Below, in pieces: positions 13,226-27,050 of a stretch of DNA of 64,000 bases. Location: contig OX439048.1 of assembly GCA_949317995.1 (NCBI GenBank), positions 24,247,495-24,311,494 on the forward strand, read 5' to 3'. A program made the translations under genes and the position numbers. How positions within the stretch are numbered: position 1 is the stretch's first letter; every line of letters begins with the position of its first letter. The DNA comes from Acholoe squamosa (taxonomy: Eukaryota; Annelida; Polychaeta; Phyllodocida; Polynoidae). The notes beneath the pieces are model-generated. The model made no database searches. It saw only the letters and a list, made by a program, of their open reading frames with translations, and was not told where the DNA came from.

Positions 13226-16200
13226 AAGCAAAGGACAGATCAGATTTAAATCATGATTATGATCAGACAAGTAAAGAGGATAGTACATGGACCCTCACTG
13301 CTCTGCTCACTTAAAATCTCATCGGATTAGATATCCCGACACTTGGACTGTCTTTCTAAACTATACAGGCCCAACTCTGAATTGTCACAATGTGTGTCCA
13401 AAGTCTAAGGCAAATCCAAAATGCCGGCATGAAATTGTTCAGAGTGAATGTTCAGATCGTTGGGACAACTTTCTAACAAAATTTTATTAATAGATATACT
13501 TGCAACCACCAGAAACAAAACAGGGACATGAGTCATTCATTTGATACGTGCAGAATAAATAGACAATGGTTGTACTGTAGCGTCCATTAACATCAATTTA
13601 GAAAAAAAAAAAGATAAATACAGTAGAATCTATCTTAAGGTATTTAAGTCACAAAAAAAAACGGCACTTAAGGATAGGATGCACCACGTGACCTGTCTGA
13701 TATACACAACATAAGCTCTGTTGGTTAAGTTCTAGAATCTATATACTTTCCGGGGGGAGATTGTGTTTTCTTTTTATCAATCTCTCACTTCTTTTTATAA
13801 AATGCTAGTTTTCTATTCAAAAAGGTCACCTCTTAACTGCCGCTAATCTGATGGTCCCGTGGTATGCAAGCTCCCCCGCCTTCCATGTGGTAGCTTTTGC
13901 AATGTACTATCTAGATGACGTGTACCTTCACGCAATACAGGCTAAATATTCAGGACTTCTCAAATATTCCAGGTATAGTTAATAATATTGTAAAATCTCT
14001 ATCATGCCACAAGTGTTATTTACTGAGTGGGCATTCTTCCTGACCTATCCAATAAAGGAAATAGTGTTAGATGTTTCATGACGTGCACAGATATTCCTTG
14101 AAAATGGTGGCCAGTTGCTAGACAATCATGGATCATTTGACACATTGCAGTTACAATATAGAACAGGATATGATTAAGGTGCCCATGAAATACCAGCTAT
14201 ATGGCATAGTAGCTCTAGTGAACCAGAATTAGAGCTTCTAGATAAATAATACAAATTAGACAAGGCACCTTGCAATGCACTTTCCTATGTTCCCCTTGAA
14301 ATATATGGGAACATGAAAATGAAATACACACATGCACTGTATTTATAGTTTGACTACATTGATGTATTACCAGGCACATTTAAAATCAGAGTAAAGCCAC
14401 ATTTCCAAGGGAAATCCTATAATTTGCAGATGTTAGAAACAGTCTTTGAAATTGTAGTTAATTATAAGAGACATTTGGCTTTGGCAGCGTGTGTCAAAGC
14501 CATATCTGGACTGTACTCTTCTCACTGTGTGTCTTACCCAGCAGCTCCAGTACATATATGTAAATGTGTGTATTAAAGTATTATGTACATTGGGGGTACC
14601 TCCCAGGCTGAATCTAGGCTAGGTAAATGATGGGTATAATACAGAAGAAAACCTGTGTAAAGAAGTACCAGGAGAAAAGGGTAGCACTGTCAGCACTGAC
14701 GGAAGGGATGACCCTGATAATCCAAGTTACCTCTATATAGTATATTCCAATACCTGTATTTTCAGTTAATGAGTGTGTAGATGTTTGGATCTTTGCACAT
14801 AATTTCCTAGTGCCTTTCACAAAAGGGATTTATGTATGACTGTCAGTTCTTTTTGTCCCGCTCTGTATATCCCCTACCTAGTTTGTGTACCTGTTTCAGC
14901 CAAGGCCTGTATACCTACAACCTCTTTTATCCCAGTCTGCATATACTCACTACCTATTTCAGCTCCAGTCTGGATTCCCATAACTTCCCTATATTCCTGA
15001 ATCTAGCTACCCGTCATCTGTGTCAGCCCAAATCTGTCTACTCAACTCTGATCATACTCTCAGATGAGATGAACCACACCGACCCAAGCCTCTAGTAGGC
15101 AGCAGCCTGCCGATGTAGGTAAATAGAAGGGGCAAATAGTCCCAGTGTGTTGTGGTTGGCACACCTAACAACCTGTGGACAATGCCTGACTCAGTGTAGG
15201 GTGGGGAATACCAACTCTCATCATACCACCTATATTGATGCATAGCATCATATTTATATAGGCCTTATTGAGTGTCATACCTCAACACTGTCTCTGCGAT
15301 GTTTTCTGCATGTCGAACACAATTCATTCAATTGTTCCCAATAGAAAAAAGTAGTTTGTGAAATTAGCCATCTCTAATATTGTGCATTGTCCTCATACAT
15401 TGACTTTGGAGTTATGGCATACCCTTAGGCAATGCTCTGCACAATGTCCTAGGTCAATTCAACAGGAGTGATGAGGCAACGTGCTGTCTTGTATAAGTGA
15501 CTTCACCAGTAAATTGCCAGGCACAAAGCAGATTTAGTTTAAGATTGACAGATGTTATCTGCCAGATGTGTACCTTAGTACTGTCAGGAGGATGGTGACT
15601 GAAGTGAAGCATACCATAGGGACCTGTGAGGTGGTCCTGACCTGAAAGGACCTTCTGCTATCCAGGCACACCTTTCCACATCCTATTTCTTATAATGTAA
15701 CAAATACACTTTGCAAGGGAAGTTGGAAGGGGAATTGAATGAAAATAGATCAAAGTGCTACATGGCCTATTGCATGTGAATAAACCATAATCACAGTAAA
15801 AGTAAAAATAAAGGATAGCTCTCAAGAAAAATAACCATTTCTCTTTAACTAAAAGCTAACACCATGTAGTGTTATGATACAATCTTTCTAAAATCGGAAA
15901 TAAAACATGTAAGTGGAAATGCCCAAATGAGAAAGAGTAATGTGCCATGGAAGTACATTTATATTTTGCAGAACACTCATCTTATCAGCCAGAATCTTAG
16001 ATAGTTATTTACACTATTAGCAAGCCCTATACAGTGGAATTCAATTCTTGATTCTGTCCATATTAGATAAAAAGAGAACTGATTGGGACTGTGGGAAAAC
16101 TCACATCAGACCAACACTTTGTTTATAGAAGACATTTACAATAAACTCGTAGGCAATGCTTCTTTAATTTGTTGTAACCAGCTGATTTACCTCTAAATTC

Positions 16201-17456
16201 TTGAAAAGGTGGTCATAGCTTAAGCCGATTTCCTGTTACCACAAACCGTATTCATGCCATCCAACTTCACCCCCACCCCTGTTTACTGAAACCCACACCT
16301 GACACGTTGGACACCCAGGGCTCTATATTTATTTCCCTTTCCTTCTGCACCATCTGCAATAAATTTTCTCCTTTCCCCCACATATTTATACTTTTATTTT
16401 TGAAACTGAAGTATCTGCCTCTCATGTGGAGTAGCCCCCCCCCCCACGTGTCCTCTACAAAGATGTTCTACCACAAAGGTGTCTTTCATGGTGCTTTAAG
16501 GTTAAACACGTGAAACACCTCTCTGTGTCTTTGGCTGCCCAGGCCAAGCTCCCACCAAAAGAGCTAAAGCCTCATGCAGGGTACATAGGTCTCCAACAGC
16601 TCAGGTCTCCAACAGCTCGTGATGGCTATTAAAACACAGCTGGATTAGATAAGCTGACAAAGTGATAAGCAATAACCAATGGTTTATAGTTGCGGATACA
16701 TATTTTAGGCAGCTGCATATAGGTTACCATTTCGACAGAAATTCTTTTTCCCATTTTTTCATCAGATTGTAGAGATGAAAGACGTATCCATGGGAAGTCC
16801 ACAAAGACTATCTAATCCTAGGAACCTGGTATATTTGAGAAATAGGGACCTCTTCAGGGTGTAATTCTACCATGTAAGGCGATAATAAAAATTATGCATT
16901 GAATTGGGACGGTCAGTCAACTTATGGATATGAATAGTCAGATGTCAACGTGGGTCTTTGATCTCTAGATTTTTGTCAGTTTTGCTGGAGAGCAACAACA
17001 TACCAACTGACACGGGGATGTCCTTGTTCTGCCAGAGAGTGAGATGATATGCTTTGATCCACCCCATAAAAAAATTGACAATGGGAAAAAAGACAAAATC
17101 AAACTATTACGGCGAATTACATTTTTTTTCAATTAACAGTTTTTGAATTCCATTTTCAAGCCAGGCAGGTCGTTAAACCTTCAGGCAAGCTCTTGGAATT
17201 AAAACAAGGGTGATATTGTTATGTCAATGATAAAACCTCTAACCCTTTGTAAATGTAAAGACCTCCTGCTTTCACCAATAACCACACATCATAGCTTTTT
17301 ATTTAGCTTTTAACCCTCTGTACATGAGGCGCTGCTGAATGCTGCATGCCTCCTCCCCACATCCCCAATAAAATTTTAATGTCTTTCCCCTACCTCCATA
17401 GATTTTCAGCACCCCAAGATTGTCAGCATGCATGGTCTATACTACATGTATATAAT
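13226..17456. other. non-coding stretch, nothing clear
   Basis: AT-rich sequence with short unassigned frames. Near 13640-13680 CTATCTTAAGG and its near-complement form a weak stem. A C-run occurs at about 16436-16445. No gene is supported. Confidence 0.55.
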
Positions 17457-17681
17457 TACTGTAATACCTCGCATAGAGGGCGCACCTTGCATATATAAGG
17501 CACGATCCCAACTCAAGGGGAACCTATAGGGTGCACCTTGGGTTTGATTTGGACTTATTTGATATAAAATATATTCACCCATATGGGTGCGCCATTAACT
17601 TTGGCTGCTTCTATAAGTTAATTTGGCTCACCAGGGCTCAATCCTCGCTTATAAGCCGCGTCTTATACGAGCAGGGTAATA
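17457..17681. mobile_element. MITE-like element, GTATAAG family copy 2
   Basis: The left end TACTGTAATACCTCGCATAG closely matches the left end of the element at 7417. The right end read in reverse is TATTACCCTGCTCGTATAAG, followed by ACGCGGCTTATAAGCG, giving imperfect inverted ends. The roughly 225-bp interior has repeated phrases such as GGGTGCACC and GGGTGCGCC. It is non-coding, and the class is not determined. Confidence 0.5.
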
Positions 17682-18141
17682 TTATTATTAATTGGCCCAC
17701 CCATGACGATGTCTGAGAGCCATAGATTATGGTGATTTACTTAAAGGCCTGTGTAATAAGGAATAACCTAAAACAAGTTAATATATCTATTCTGTCCTTT
17801 TAAAACCCCCATTTAGACTAAACTTTAGTATACAAGGTCCAAATCAGTCATCTACAAAAGGAAAGTTCTAACGATAAACTCCCGCAATTACTTGTAATTA
17901 TCGGGAGTCAGTTTATTAGGACCAGAAATTAGGAGTATCCTTGAGCTATTTTCCTACTCTCTCTCCCTTATTACTACAACTGTTAACCAGTAGATGAATC
18001 ACGAGCAGGTGGAATTAATGACGCTATACCTTTGATGTCCCTTCTCCCCAGTGACTTGAAAAAAACATTTTCCTTGAATGTTTTGCTTCCATAACATTCA
18101 CTTAACAAAGTCCCACTCTTGTGCCTAGTCCTATGTGAAAT

Positions 18142-18218
<77 letters not shown>
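18142..18218. repeat. (CA)n(TA)n compound microsatellite
   Basis: About 6 CA units run directly into about 32 TA units, visible directly. The open frames that run through this tract on both strands are artefacts of the two-base repeat. Confidence 0.95.
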
Positions 18219-18221
<3 letters not shown>

Positions 18222-21200
18222 GTGTGGCAAGGTGTTCACCAGGACATACAGACTCTGACACAATTACTACCAGGTGGCACGTCAAGCGTTAAGACTTTCC
18301 CATCACTTCTACTCAATATAAATTTCTATATGAACATATCAACGACTTCTTTTTAGGGTGCTTGAATGCCAGGAATGAAGCTGAACATCAAATTATGACC
18401 ATTAAATTGGAGTTGACTTGGGTACATTGCCGATGTCATGCCAATAATTTAGGTGTTAGGTCATTTATGCTGGGATTTTGACAAGTGCATTTAAATGATG
18501 TTTCCTTTGATAATTCTCAGTTTGAATTTGAATGATGTGGTCGAACGAAAGTGACCACAGTCATCTTTTTCCATACATGTGCATATTGAGATAATACTGC
18601 CTGGTAAATCCGTTTGTCATTTTTAACCCCCTCCTTTAAGCTCTAGATCTCTCAGTTCTAGCCAATTTCGATCCACAGAGAAATGATGTAAAAAGATACC
18701 CCTCTGCATTATTGTAACAGATGACAGCGTCGTATGCATGGACGTGAAGTGGAGATAGGCCTCATTGTACAACTGACGCCACTCCCCTGCTTATCAAAGA
18801 TACAAGTTTAGTCATCTGTGGCCCTGGATTAGGCCAAGTAAAGGAAACGGAGACTATAATTGCTATTGTAAGCTCACAATACTATGACAGGTAGTTGTAT
18901 CCGTTATGGACAGAGGCCAGCCAGATGATGAACGCTCATAGGTATGGATCCACAGGGTGGGGGATGGGGAGGGGTAAGTGTTCAGGGCTTGAGGAGGGAG
19001 AGGCAGGTAACATATAGGTAATCACTTCATTCAACTTTATTACACTGGTTGCCATCTATAAACATAATGTTATATCTTTATCATCATATTGTCTCTGTCT
19101 CTGTCAAAACCAGAACTCCTCATTGGGTTGAAAGCAGGAATGAACCATCCGAAAATCTTCTTATTTCCTCCTGTACTGAAACAAGTGTCATCAACACAGA
19201 GCTTTGTTACTTACTGTGGCCTCTATTGATCCTGATATACCACAGGGGCTGGGGGATTATACAAGGAAATAGTGCAAGATCTAGGATGTGACAGAGGAGG
19301 TTTTTGAGATTTGGGAGGAGGTGGCCCAGGCAGTGAGAAGTGTACAAGAAGGGGGGGGGTACATACCATTTTTTACTTGTAAACCTGTCACAGCCTGACA
19401 GATGCTGAGACCTGTCCACCCACAACCTTCAGAGTAGAGAAATCAGAGTCAGTGTGGATAATACTGAAAGTCAATGCCAAGTCTCACCTGAACTGGAGTC
19501 TCTACAGTTATTACCTATACTTTTCTTTCTTTTATTCTTTTTTTACATATACATGGATATAGGCTGGTGTGTAAAAAGGGATGGCTTTTTGCGGTAGTGG
19601 TACAGACGACGAAAGTCTTATTCTTTAACACAGGCAAAGTCTTGATGGTCCACCAATTCACCTTCCTGGCTGAAATACCTACCATGCCCTTGGCTGTACA
19701 GACGCAATTTAACGTTCATTCTTATTCACATTTACCCCTCTCTCACCTGTCCTCATAAAATGAATTCACTCCACATCCATGCATTTATAATTATATAGGG
19801 CCTACCCCTTCACATCGATAATGCAGGCCAACAGCATGCAAACTGGCACATATCGAAGTCGTGGTAGTTAAACTAGACAGCATATCCCCTATCAAGGCTT
19901 TTGAAAAGTTGATTCTAACTTCTTGATTCTTCTTAAAAGTTGTGGGTAGTCCAACGTTGGCTGAATTCAATGTTATGGGGATTTATAGGGATCAGGCTCT
20001 TGCCCAGATCTTGTGCCTAGGCTGGCAACCCCTCCCCTATTGTGCATGGATGGGAAGTAGCTCTGGCCATGTGTTTAAAATTCAATGCTTTTGTCGACCT
20101 ATGTAGCAAATAAGGGTCTATACAGTTACACATGTACTTGGAGAAAGGGTTGGATGTTTTTGTCTTGGTGAATAGAGGACATTAAATATTTCACTCTAAA
20201 CGTTTTTGCTAATCGCACAAACCCTCTCATTCCTTGACAGATCAAGCAGAATTAGTGATGTATTATAAAGGGTGGACTATATAGTCCCTTCAAAACATGT
20301 GGCTTCCTTAATAGAGTATATCATACATATTAGAGCGTTGATTACTATCATTAATGCTTGCTTTTAAGGGTGCAGGTGAGAATTACCATGATATTTGACT
20401 TTTTCAGACCCACATCGGGTTGCTATCTTTCGGTAAATGCATCAGGATCTAGTTCTATTCAATTTCTCCCTCTCTGCCTTTTGAAATTCCTCACCCAAAA
20501 ACAGGGAAGGTTGTCTTTGAATTTTTATCTTTTAACAGATGTTTAAGTCGGCAATCAGGGATGGATGTCAATGGTGGTTCAATGAGGAGGAGGAAAGGAA
20601 TGCATATGTAGCTTTATAATTATTAGTGAGACATGCATGTGGGGTGGCAGCAGTACCGACCCAGGGGCTGATTAGTCCTATAGCTATGTGAACAAAAGGG
20701 AAGGTGCTGAGTCCATGTTACGTGCAGCTGTTAATCATAATTCATTCGGTGCCCTTAATTGATGGTTAATTGGTGTAGCTGCAGTATCAGGGGCTTAGCA
20801 CCTTCCCATTTTTTAATGAGACATAGCTTGGTTATATACCCCACCCCCTCACTGGAACTACTGTTTAGGTGTGCTGACCATGCCCTCTGCTGTCCTCAGT
20901 CTAGTTTCAATAGTGTACGCTACTTTAAAGTCTATAACTGCTTGTTATAATGTTCTCGATTTTACTTCTGTTAAAAAGTTGGATAATTTTGACAAAAGTT
21001 CACAAAACGATGAAAACCCGATCATAGTAACCACCTAGCCTTAATTGGTTCAGTTGTATCACATCAGGTGGCAGGACAGGGCTGGTGTTTTTAATTTATG
21101 GTCGCTTTATGGTTGCTATTTAGGGTAGACCTGTCCCGTGTTTGTTCCTCGGGGAGAGTCCCATGTATAAGCCAAAAAGTCTAAAATCCTGTGTATGTTA

Positions 21201-21839
21201 TATATGTCCTGTGTATGAATTGGTTGTCACGTGTATGGAAAAGTCCTGTGTACCCTCCTCGGGTGTATAAAGGGCACTATATGCCCGAGCAGCTCGGGCG
21301 TATAGCGCTTGGTCGACCCAGGTAAGGTTGGATGGTCATAAAGGGAATGGTCTCATGTCAGAACTAAATGTGAGCCCACCTGGTCAGACACACCTGGCAG
21401 CTGAGTCATGTGGAGGAAGGTGATAAAGAATATAGACCATTCACATTCCTTTGTGGGGGAATAGCAGGATGTGGTGACACGCCAGTGTTAAGTGCACTTT
21501 GACATGTCACCACAATAGATTTCTAATGCAGAGAAATTATAAAAGAAAACGATTGAAAAGAAAACACCTCAATGTAATCTAAAAGGTATATAAGAGTTGT
21601 GCACCCATCTGTCTCTACTTCTCTCTCATTTAATTGACAGTCTGATATGAAATATTTAGATAGTGGATCGTCGCCTTTACTAGTTCCTTTCGTGAGCTGG
21701 ACACAGTGAGAGAGTGTGGGGATGTTGGCAGCCATTGGATAAGCCGTAGGACATAGGTAACACGTAAAAATACCACAGGGACCTTGGCTATGGATCACAG
21801 GGGCTTAAGCGGCCAAGGGGATCCAAAGGGATCACAATA
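18219..21839. other. non-coding stretch with a short GC palindrome
   Basis: No gene is supported. At 21284-21299 the self-complementary GCCCGAGCAGCTCGGGC forms a tight stem. It is preceded by a TATAAAGG at about 21265 and followed by a CAG/GTAAGG donor-like site at about 21320, but no start codon or coding sequence is seen between them. Confidence 0.5.
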
Positions 21840-22345
21840 AGACAGGTTAGAAGGGAAGGTAGATCAGAGGAGCATTTAAGGCTATGTCCCAAGTAAGGTG
21901 AAAGGGGAGGGGTTGTATTCAGTGTAGATCAGGAGGGGCACGGGAAGGGTGGGGAGGGTGGCGGTCACAAACGGTGTAGCGAGGACTGGAAAGGTGGGGA
22001 GGGAAGAAATAGGAGGTGTGGTGAAGGTCGGTAGGAGAGTATATCAAAGGTGTGAAACCCCTGCTTGCAGAGAGGGCTGGAAAGGAAGAGAACAGATGAT
22101 ATTAAGATTGTGGAAAGGGCTGGGTGCAAAGAGGTCTAGACAACTCAAAGAAGGAACCAAATGACATGTTGAGAAAGTGGGAATGGCTTCTTGTAGAGAG
22201 GGCTGAGAATAAGGAGGAAGGAGGCGTATGGAAAACATTGAGAGTGCGGAAAGCTAGTAGACGGGGATGAGAAGGAAGGGGAAGGCTCTTAGGTATACTA
22301 GGGATGTATAGAAGGGGATGCACAGAGGGTGGAGGGGAGAGGGGG
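21840..22345 (+). repeat. purine-rich strand-asymmetric block
   Basis: Over about 500 bp the plus strand is dominated by A and G, with few C. Inside it, GCAGAGAGGGCTGGAAAGGA (about 22068) and TGTAGAGAGGGCTGAGAATA (about 22193) look like diverged tandem units about 125 bp apart. I see no coding pattern. Homopurine blocks of this kind can adopt triplex structures. Confidence 0.45.
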
Positions 22346-24876
22346 CAGAGGGGCTTTACAAAACAGACCCAGATCTCCCTCCCCCCATCACCCTCACCAC
22401 ACACCCAAACAGACATACACATAGACTCAGGTCCGTGAGAAGGTTCACCTCAGCAGGATAACTGTCTGCACACAGTGTGTCCTTACAAGGTGACAGGTCC
22501 TGTTGCTTCCTCACTCTACTACACATTTTTCTCTAACATTTTCTTCCACAAATAAGGACTTCTGAGACTTTCACACAGTATTACCAATATCCCTATAATG
22601 AGGACATGCGGTTGGGGCTGAGACCAGCAAATGAGAAGTTTTGAGAGGTGTTGACGAAAAGACTAGTATACCTAATGGAAATGCAATGTCTTCATTTCCT
22701 ATACAGATAGCTCTTGATGAAAAAGAGCAAAGAGGAACAGTCTACATATTATATCTGCCAATTATCTTCCTGACAGGTAGTGTTTGCTATTATGATACAT
22801 ACATATCATCTTTGATTGACAGTTGATATGTCATCAAATTCTTTATGCAATATTCTATTCCTAAATCATGGTTTGAAATGTAAGCTCAGACTACTCCCAC
22901 GCATTTCAAAGAAAATGTCTATGGTGAAAAGAGAATAGCCTATTTTTGTGCCCTACATTTGTTATTCGTCCATACACCAGGGGCGTGCTCTTACTTAAAG
23001 TGGCCTCTTTTTGTGCCATTTATCTGTTTTTATAATGTAATTCCCTGTCTGTGATGTATATGTGCGTGCATCTCTTTTATGTTTGATCATCTTCTAAAAA
23101 ATGACACAGTTGAGACAGGCTACATGCCAAGCAACCATAGCTAGATATAGGAATAAAAAAAAAAACATAAATCTTGAATTACCTTTAGGGGAAAAAACTT
23201 AGTGCTATTGATACGTTGGTCTGACTGGGAAATGGTGGAGCTGTAGGGAAACTGGAACCCTCTAAATAAAGACAGGTTTAGACAGTGGTTTAGCTTATGG
23301 TATCAAATAGAGAACAACATTTAGAGTTAAGCCATTTTTCTTTTGATACTACATTTCTGTACAGGTATGACTATATTGAAAAAGAATTCCCGAAACTATG
23401 CACATTGAACTGTATCGACGAGAAGAATGTGTTGCATTTATATAGGTATCAAGAAAAATAATGTTCTAAGGGAATTATGACCCTAGTAAGTAATTGAATT
23501 TCAATGTGTATTAAGCTGCATGCTAGTGCCCCAACCTGCTTCTGTTTACATATATATTTTATTTCATATGTTTGAAAGAACTGCACAGATGACTGGGATC
23601 CTATATGAGCTGTTTACAGAGGAAAGCACATAAACAAACCCCTCAGTCTGTGCACACAGTGTGTAAGGACCTTCATGCTCAGTGAATACAAACTCTGCCA
23701 GTCCATTTTCAATTCCATATTCCCCTGGATAACAGTGTTCCTCAGTGCAACACAAACCTGATAACTGATAAATTATGGTCTGGACTTGATGGAATTCTTT
23801 TATTACGTAAGATAGCTTTATAAGGGAACATAGAAATGTTACTTAACACAACTTGATAACTATTTCTCCCTGAAGACGTAAGGGCCGGAGTCGAAATAGG
23901 TGAGGGAATGAGATTCAATGGATGGATAAAGGCTTGGCCTATACGGCACATGGCTATTGTATTATTGACCAATGGGAGGCATCCCTGGCATAAACTGCCG
24001 AGTCGGGGGCTGAAGGTGTTAGTCATAGTGGAGTCGGGGTCTAATGGCGGCCCCCAGCTGATAATGGCTATGTGAGCTATAGGTCCTAGGCAGTTGTGGG
24101 CAGAGGCACCAGGTTAGACGAGGGAGAAGCGCAAAAATCCACCAACAGACCCCCCCCCACACACACACACACACTCGTTGTTAAATAATGACCACACTCT
24201 AAGGATCTAGAAACCAATACTGGCACCATGCTATATAGCAGTTCCCTAGGTGGTTCGACTTCCCACTTCGATCCCTGTATCGACATTGTTGTTATCACAT
24301 AGCGTTACCATGGCAACACACTGACAAGGGCAAACAATGGGGTCACGTGTTGTTAGCCAACTTGTCATGGTTCAATGGTTATCCGGTCAGACAATACACA
24401 CGCTGGCACCCTGGGTCATCTAGAACTGCTCAGGTAACCGCTTATGTGGAAACACTAGAAGACGATGGCATTCAAAGCTACAATAAGTCGCATTATTCCC
24501 TCTAGATTTAGTGTTAGTCAACTTTTACTACACAGACAGTAGTCTTTTCTTTGAAAGTGATTATTGAGAACACTGGTAAATTATATCAGGGGCCATATTT
24601 GCATCAACAAGGAGGATGACTATAATAGCTTCACTACTTTTGCCAAATTCTATATTGACAATATGCTGTAGACTGATGAACCGTCAGCTCTGAGGGGACG
24701 TATATTTGAATAGCAACTATTGGTCTGGGTAAGACAATTATCTAGATCCATGCAATAAATCCATTTATTCAAATAAGGGTATCTATTTATCTATTTGCGG
24801 TTGTGTATAGATAGATTGTACCTGTGAAGATTCTCACTAATGACATAAAACCACCATTCCCATGAATATTTGGGAT
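22346..24876. other. non-coding stretch with a (CA)n tract
   Basis: No gene is supported. A run of about 9 C followed by about 8 CA units lies at 24150-24175. Confidence 0.55.
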
Positions 24877-24915
24877 GTTTATGCATAGATGTCTTGGTGA
24901 CATCTATGCATAAAC
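24877..24915. repeat. perfect 17-bp hairpin, 5-base loop
   Basis: GTTTATGCATAGATGTC at 24877-24893 is followed by the loop TTGGT and the exact reverse complement at 24899-24915. The stem continues outward as GGATGTTT on both sides if a 4-base bulge is allowed. It would extrude easily as a cruciform. Its function is unknown. Confidence 0.8.
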
Positions 24916-26297
24916 ACAAACATCCACAACAGACAAGGGAAAAAAGAAAGATGAGGAAACGATTGTATGAATAGTGCCTTGGTCACTGGAGGAGAGTTCC
25001 GCCTGGAGAGTGACCAGGAATTCTGTTTGTTTGGAGGCAACTTCCGCTGACTGGCATCTCATAATGCATTTGTGTCTGCGAGGTAGTTTTGGGCCACATG
25101 CCGGGAATCCAGCAAGTCTGTTGGAGGTGGGCCCTGGCCAAAGTCTCATATGTTTGGTTATGTTCCAGGAAAAAAAGACCGCCTAAAGCAGAGTGGTTTT
25201 CTTACTTATCTTTATTCCCAGGGACATGGTCCTCAGAAGTTTAACTCTTTACGATTCATAAACATTCTTGTCAAACTTTTCTTTTTCACAAAAGGATTTT
25301 TCTAGTATACTGATATTCACATGCTTGAGAGGGGGACTTTCATGAAGACTACACGTGTGTGCTTGGATAGAAACGCAATGGATGGGATTCATGCATTATG
25401 AGTCTTGTGAGGACAAAAAGAAATGCAAATGCTATTCAAACTACACACAATCTTTTATTGCAAACCTTGGGCTAGCAGAAAAACATAAAAATATTGCTAA
25501 GGTGCTAGTTTACCTGAAGTAGAAAATATATTTCAGAGACACCTCCATGTCTATATCATCATCATGTTAGAACTGTTCAACGTGGGATACATCTCTCTCC
25601 CTACTTAAATGCCCTTAAGCATCTTTTCACTTAAACCCCTCCTACTATTTAGATCTACAAAAGTCTACGAGAGCAAGGTAAATCATATAATCAAACTCTT
25701 GTCGCAACGTTGCTGCGCAATTGGACTGTTAAAGTCTTTACTTACGTGGAAATATTGTACATAAACCGGGATGAGTATTTTGGGATCCTAAAGTACAGCA
25801 TTAGTAGTGTACATGACTTATATTTTAATAATTGTAGATGATTCTAATCTAGACGCACGACTTTGGTGAACAGACATAGACTCCCCTAATGAGTAGCTCA
25901 CATATCTAATTATCAACTAAACAACATCCCGGTAGTAATAAAATTGGAATACCTAGTACATTTCTAATTTCTTTTGTTTCCATGCTAACAAAGTGTGACC
26001 AATGAGGACTAACCTGTACATATGTTGTTTTGTGGCATCTGATAGTTGCCTACTGATTGTAGACCAAAAGACAAACCCAATGATAGGTTCACTGCACATA
26101 TTTCTTATGATAAGTGGTAGCAGTAGCAGACATTAGCAAACTTCCAGATGGCGTTCATACCATTTTGTATGTCTAAACTTCCTATGGAACTTGGAAAGGT
26201 TTGTGGGCCATGATAATTGAATAAAATCTACCTGAATAATCTTTTGTAATGTTCTCGTTAAGACGCTCACTAACTCTCTTCATCTTCTCTCCTACAG
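24916..26297. other. probable intron or intergenic sequence upstream of the discoidin exons
   Basis: Overlapping open frames at 24904-25186 on both strands lie in a somewhat GC-richer patch but have no recognisable motif. The exon that should precede 26298, carrying the first half of the discoidin domain, was not found here. Confidence 0.4.
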
Positions 26298-26491
26298 CTG
26301 AGCCCAATATCCCTGAGGAGTGGTTACAGTTTGACCTTGGTAAGCCCAAGGTCATCTATGGCGCGGTATCTAAGGGTCGCTCAGATTATCTTCAGTTGGT
26401 GAGCACCTACAAACTTAACTACACATCCTCCGACCCAACAGCACCGGGTGCAATGTGGACACCATTTACAAATGTACTAGGAGAAGTAGAG
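26298..26491 (+). CDS. discoidin (F5/8 type C) domain gene, penultimate exon
   Basis: This 194-nt internal exon starts after a good acceptor (tctctcctacag) with two bases that finish an alanine codon, and ends at GAG followed by donor GTTAGT. It encodes the middle of an F5/8 type C (discoidin) domain. The hallmark EEWLQFDLGKPKVIYG is followed by the strand residues YLQLVSTYKLNYTSSD and by MWTPFTN. In this family the domain is a beta-barrel that binds carbohydrates, phospholipids or collagen, usually on secreted or surface proteins. Its phase-0 end joins the next exon without a break. The earlier exons, including the first cysteine of the domain and any signal peptide, are not identified and may lie upstream in or outside the window. 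I am sure of the domain, not of the gene's name. Confidence 0.85.
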
Positions 26492-27050
26492 GTTAGTTGA
26501 TTTTATCTTTTATTCCCATTTACCCATTTAATACAAGGAAAAATATTATCAAACTATGGTTTTTAAGACACTATAGAACTATAGTACTGGATCCACCGTA
26601 TTCAATGGGGGATGGAATACAATGTGGTCGTATTCCATGGCTAGTGATCACGTGACCTGCTGCAGCAAACATAGTCAGCCAGAACATTGCAAAGAGTATT
26701 TAAAAGCAAATTAACCCTCTAGGGCCATGACATAAATGCAAATGTGCACTCCCATGGAAACACTAATGTACTGCAATGCATTTTGAGAGGTATTGACCTT
26801 AAGGATATGTATATAATTGAATAATAAACTATGACAATCAGCATTTTAGAATGTTCTTAAATTCAATGCTCAAAAGGGTTGGCTAAAGGAGCTTTGATAG
26901 GCACCTTTACCTTGACTTGACTGGAATCCAATTAATCATTAGAGAAGGTCAGTTACTTCTTGGCATACATCTAGACAGTATGACCCTTATTGTTGGGGGT
27001 GTCAAAAGTTTGTACTCCGTATACAACTCTCTATTTTCTTTTACTTTCAG

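Noticed and set aside
18135-18356. IYIYIYIY frames
   Set aside because: Translation of the (TA)n microsatellite.
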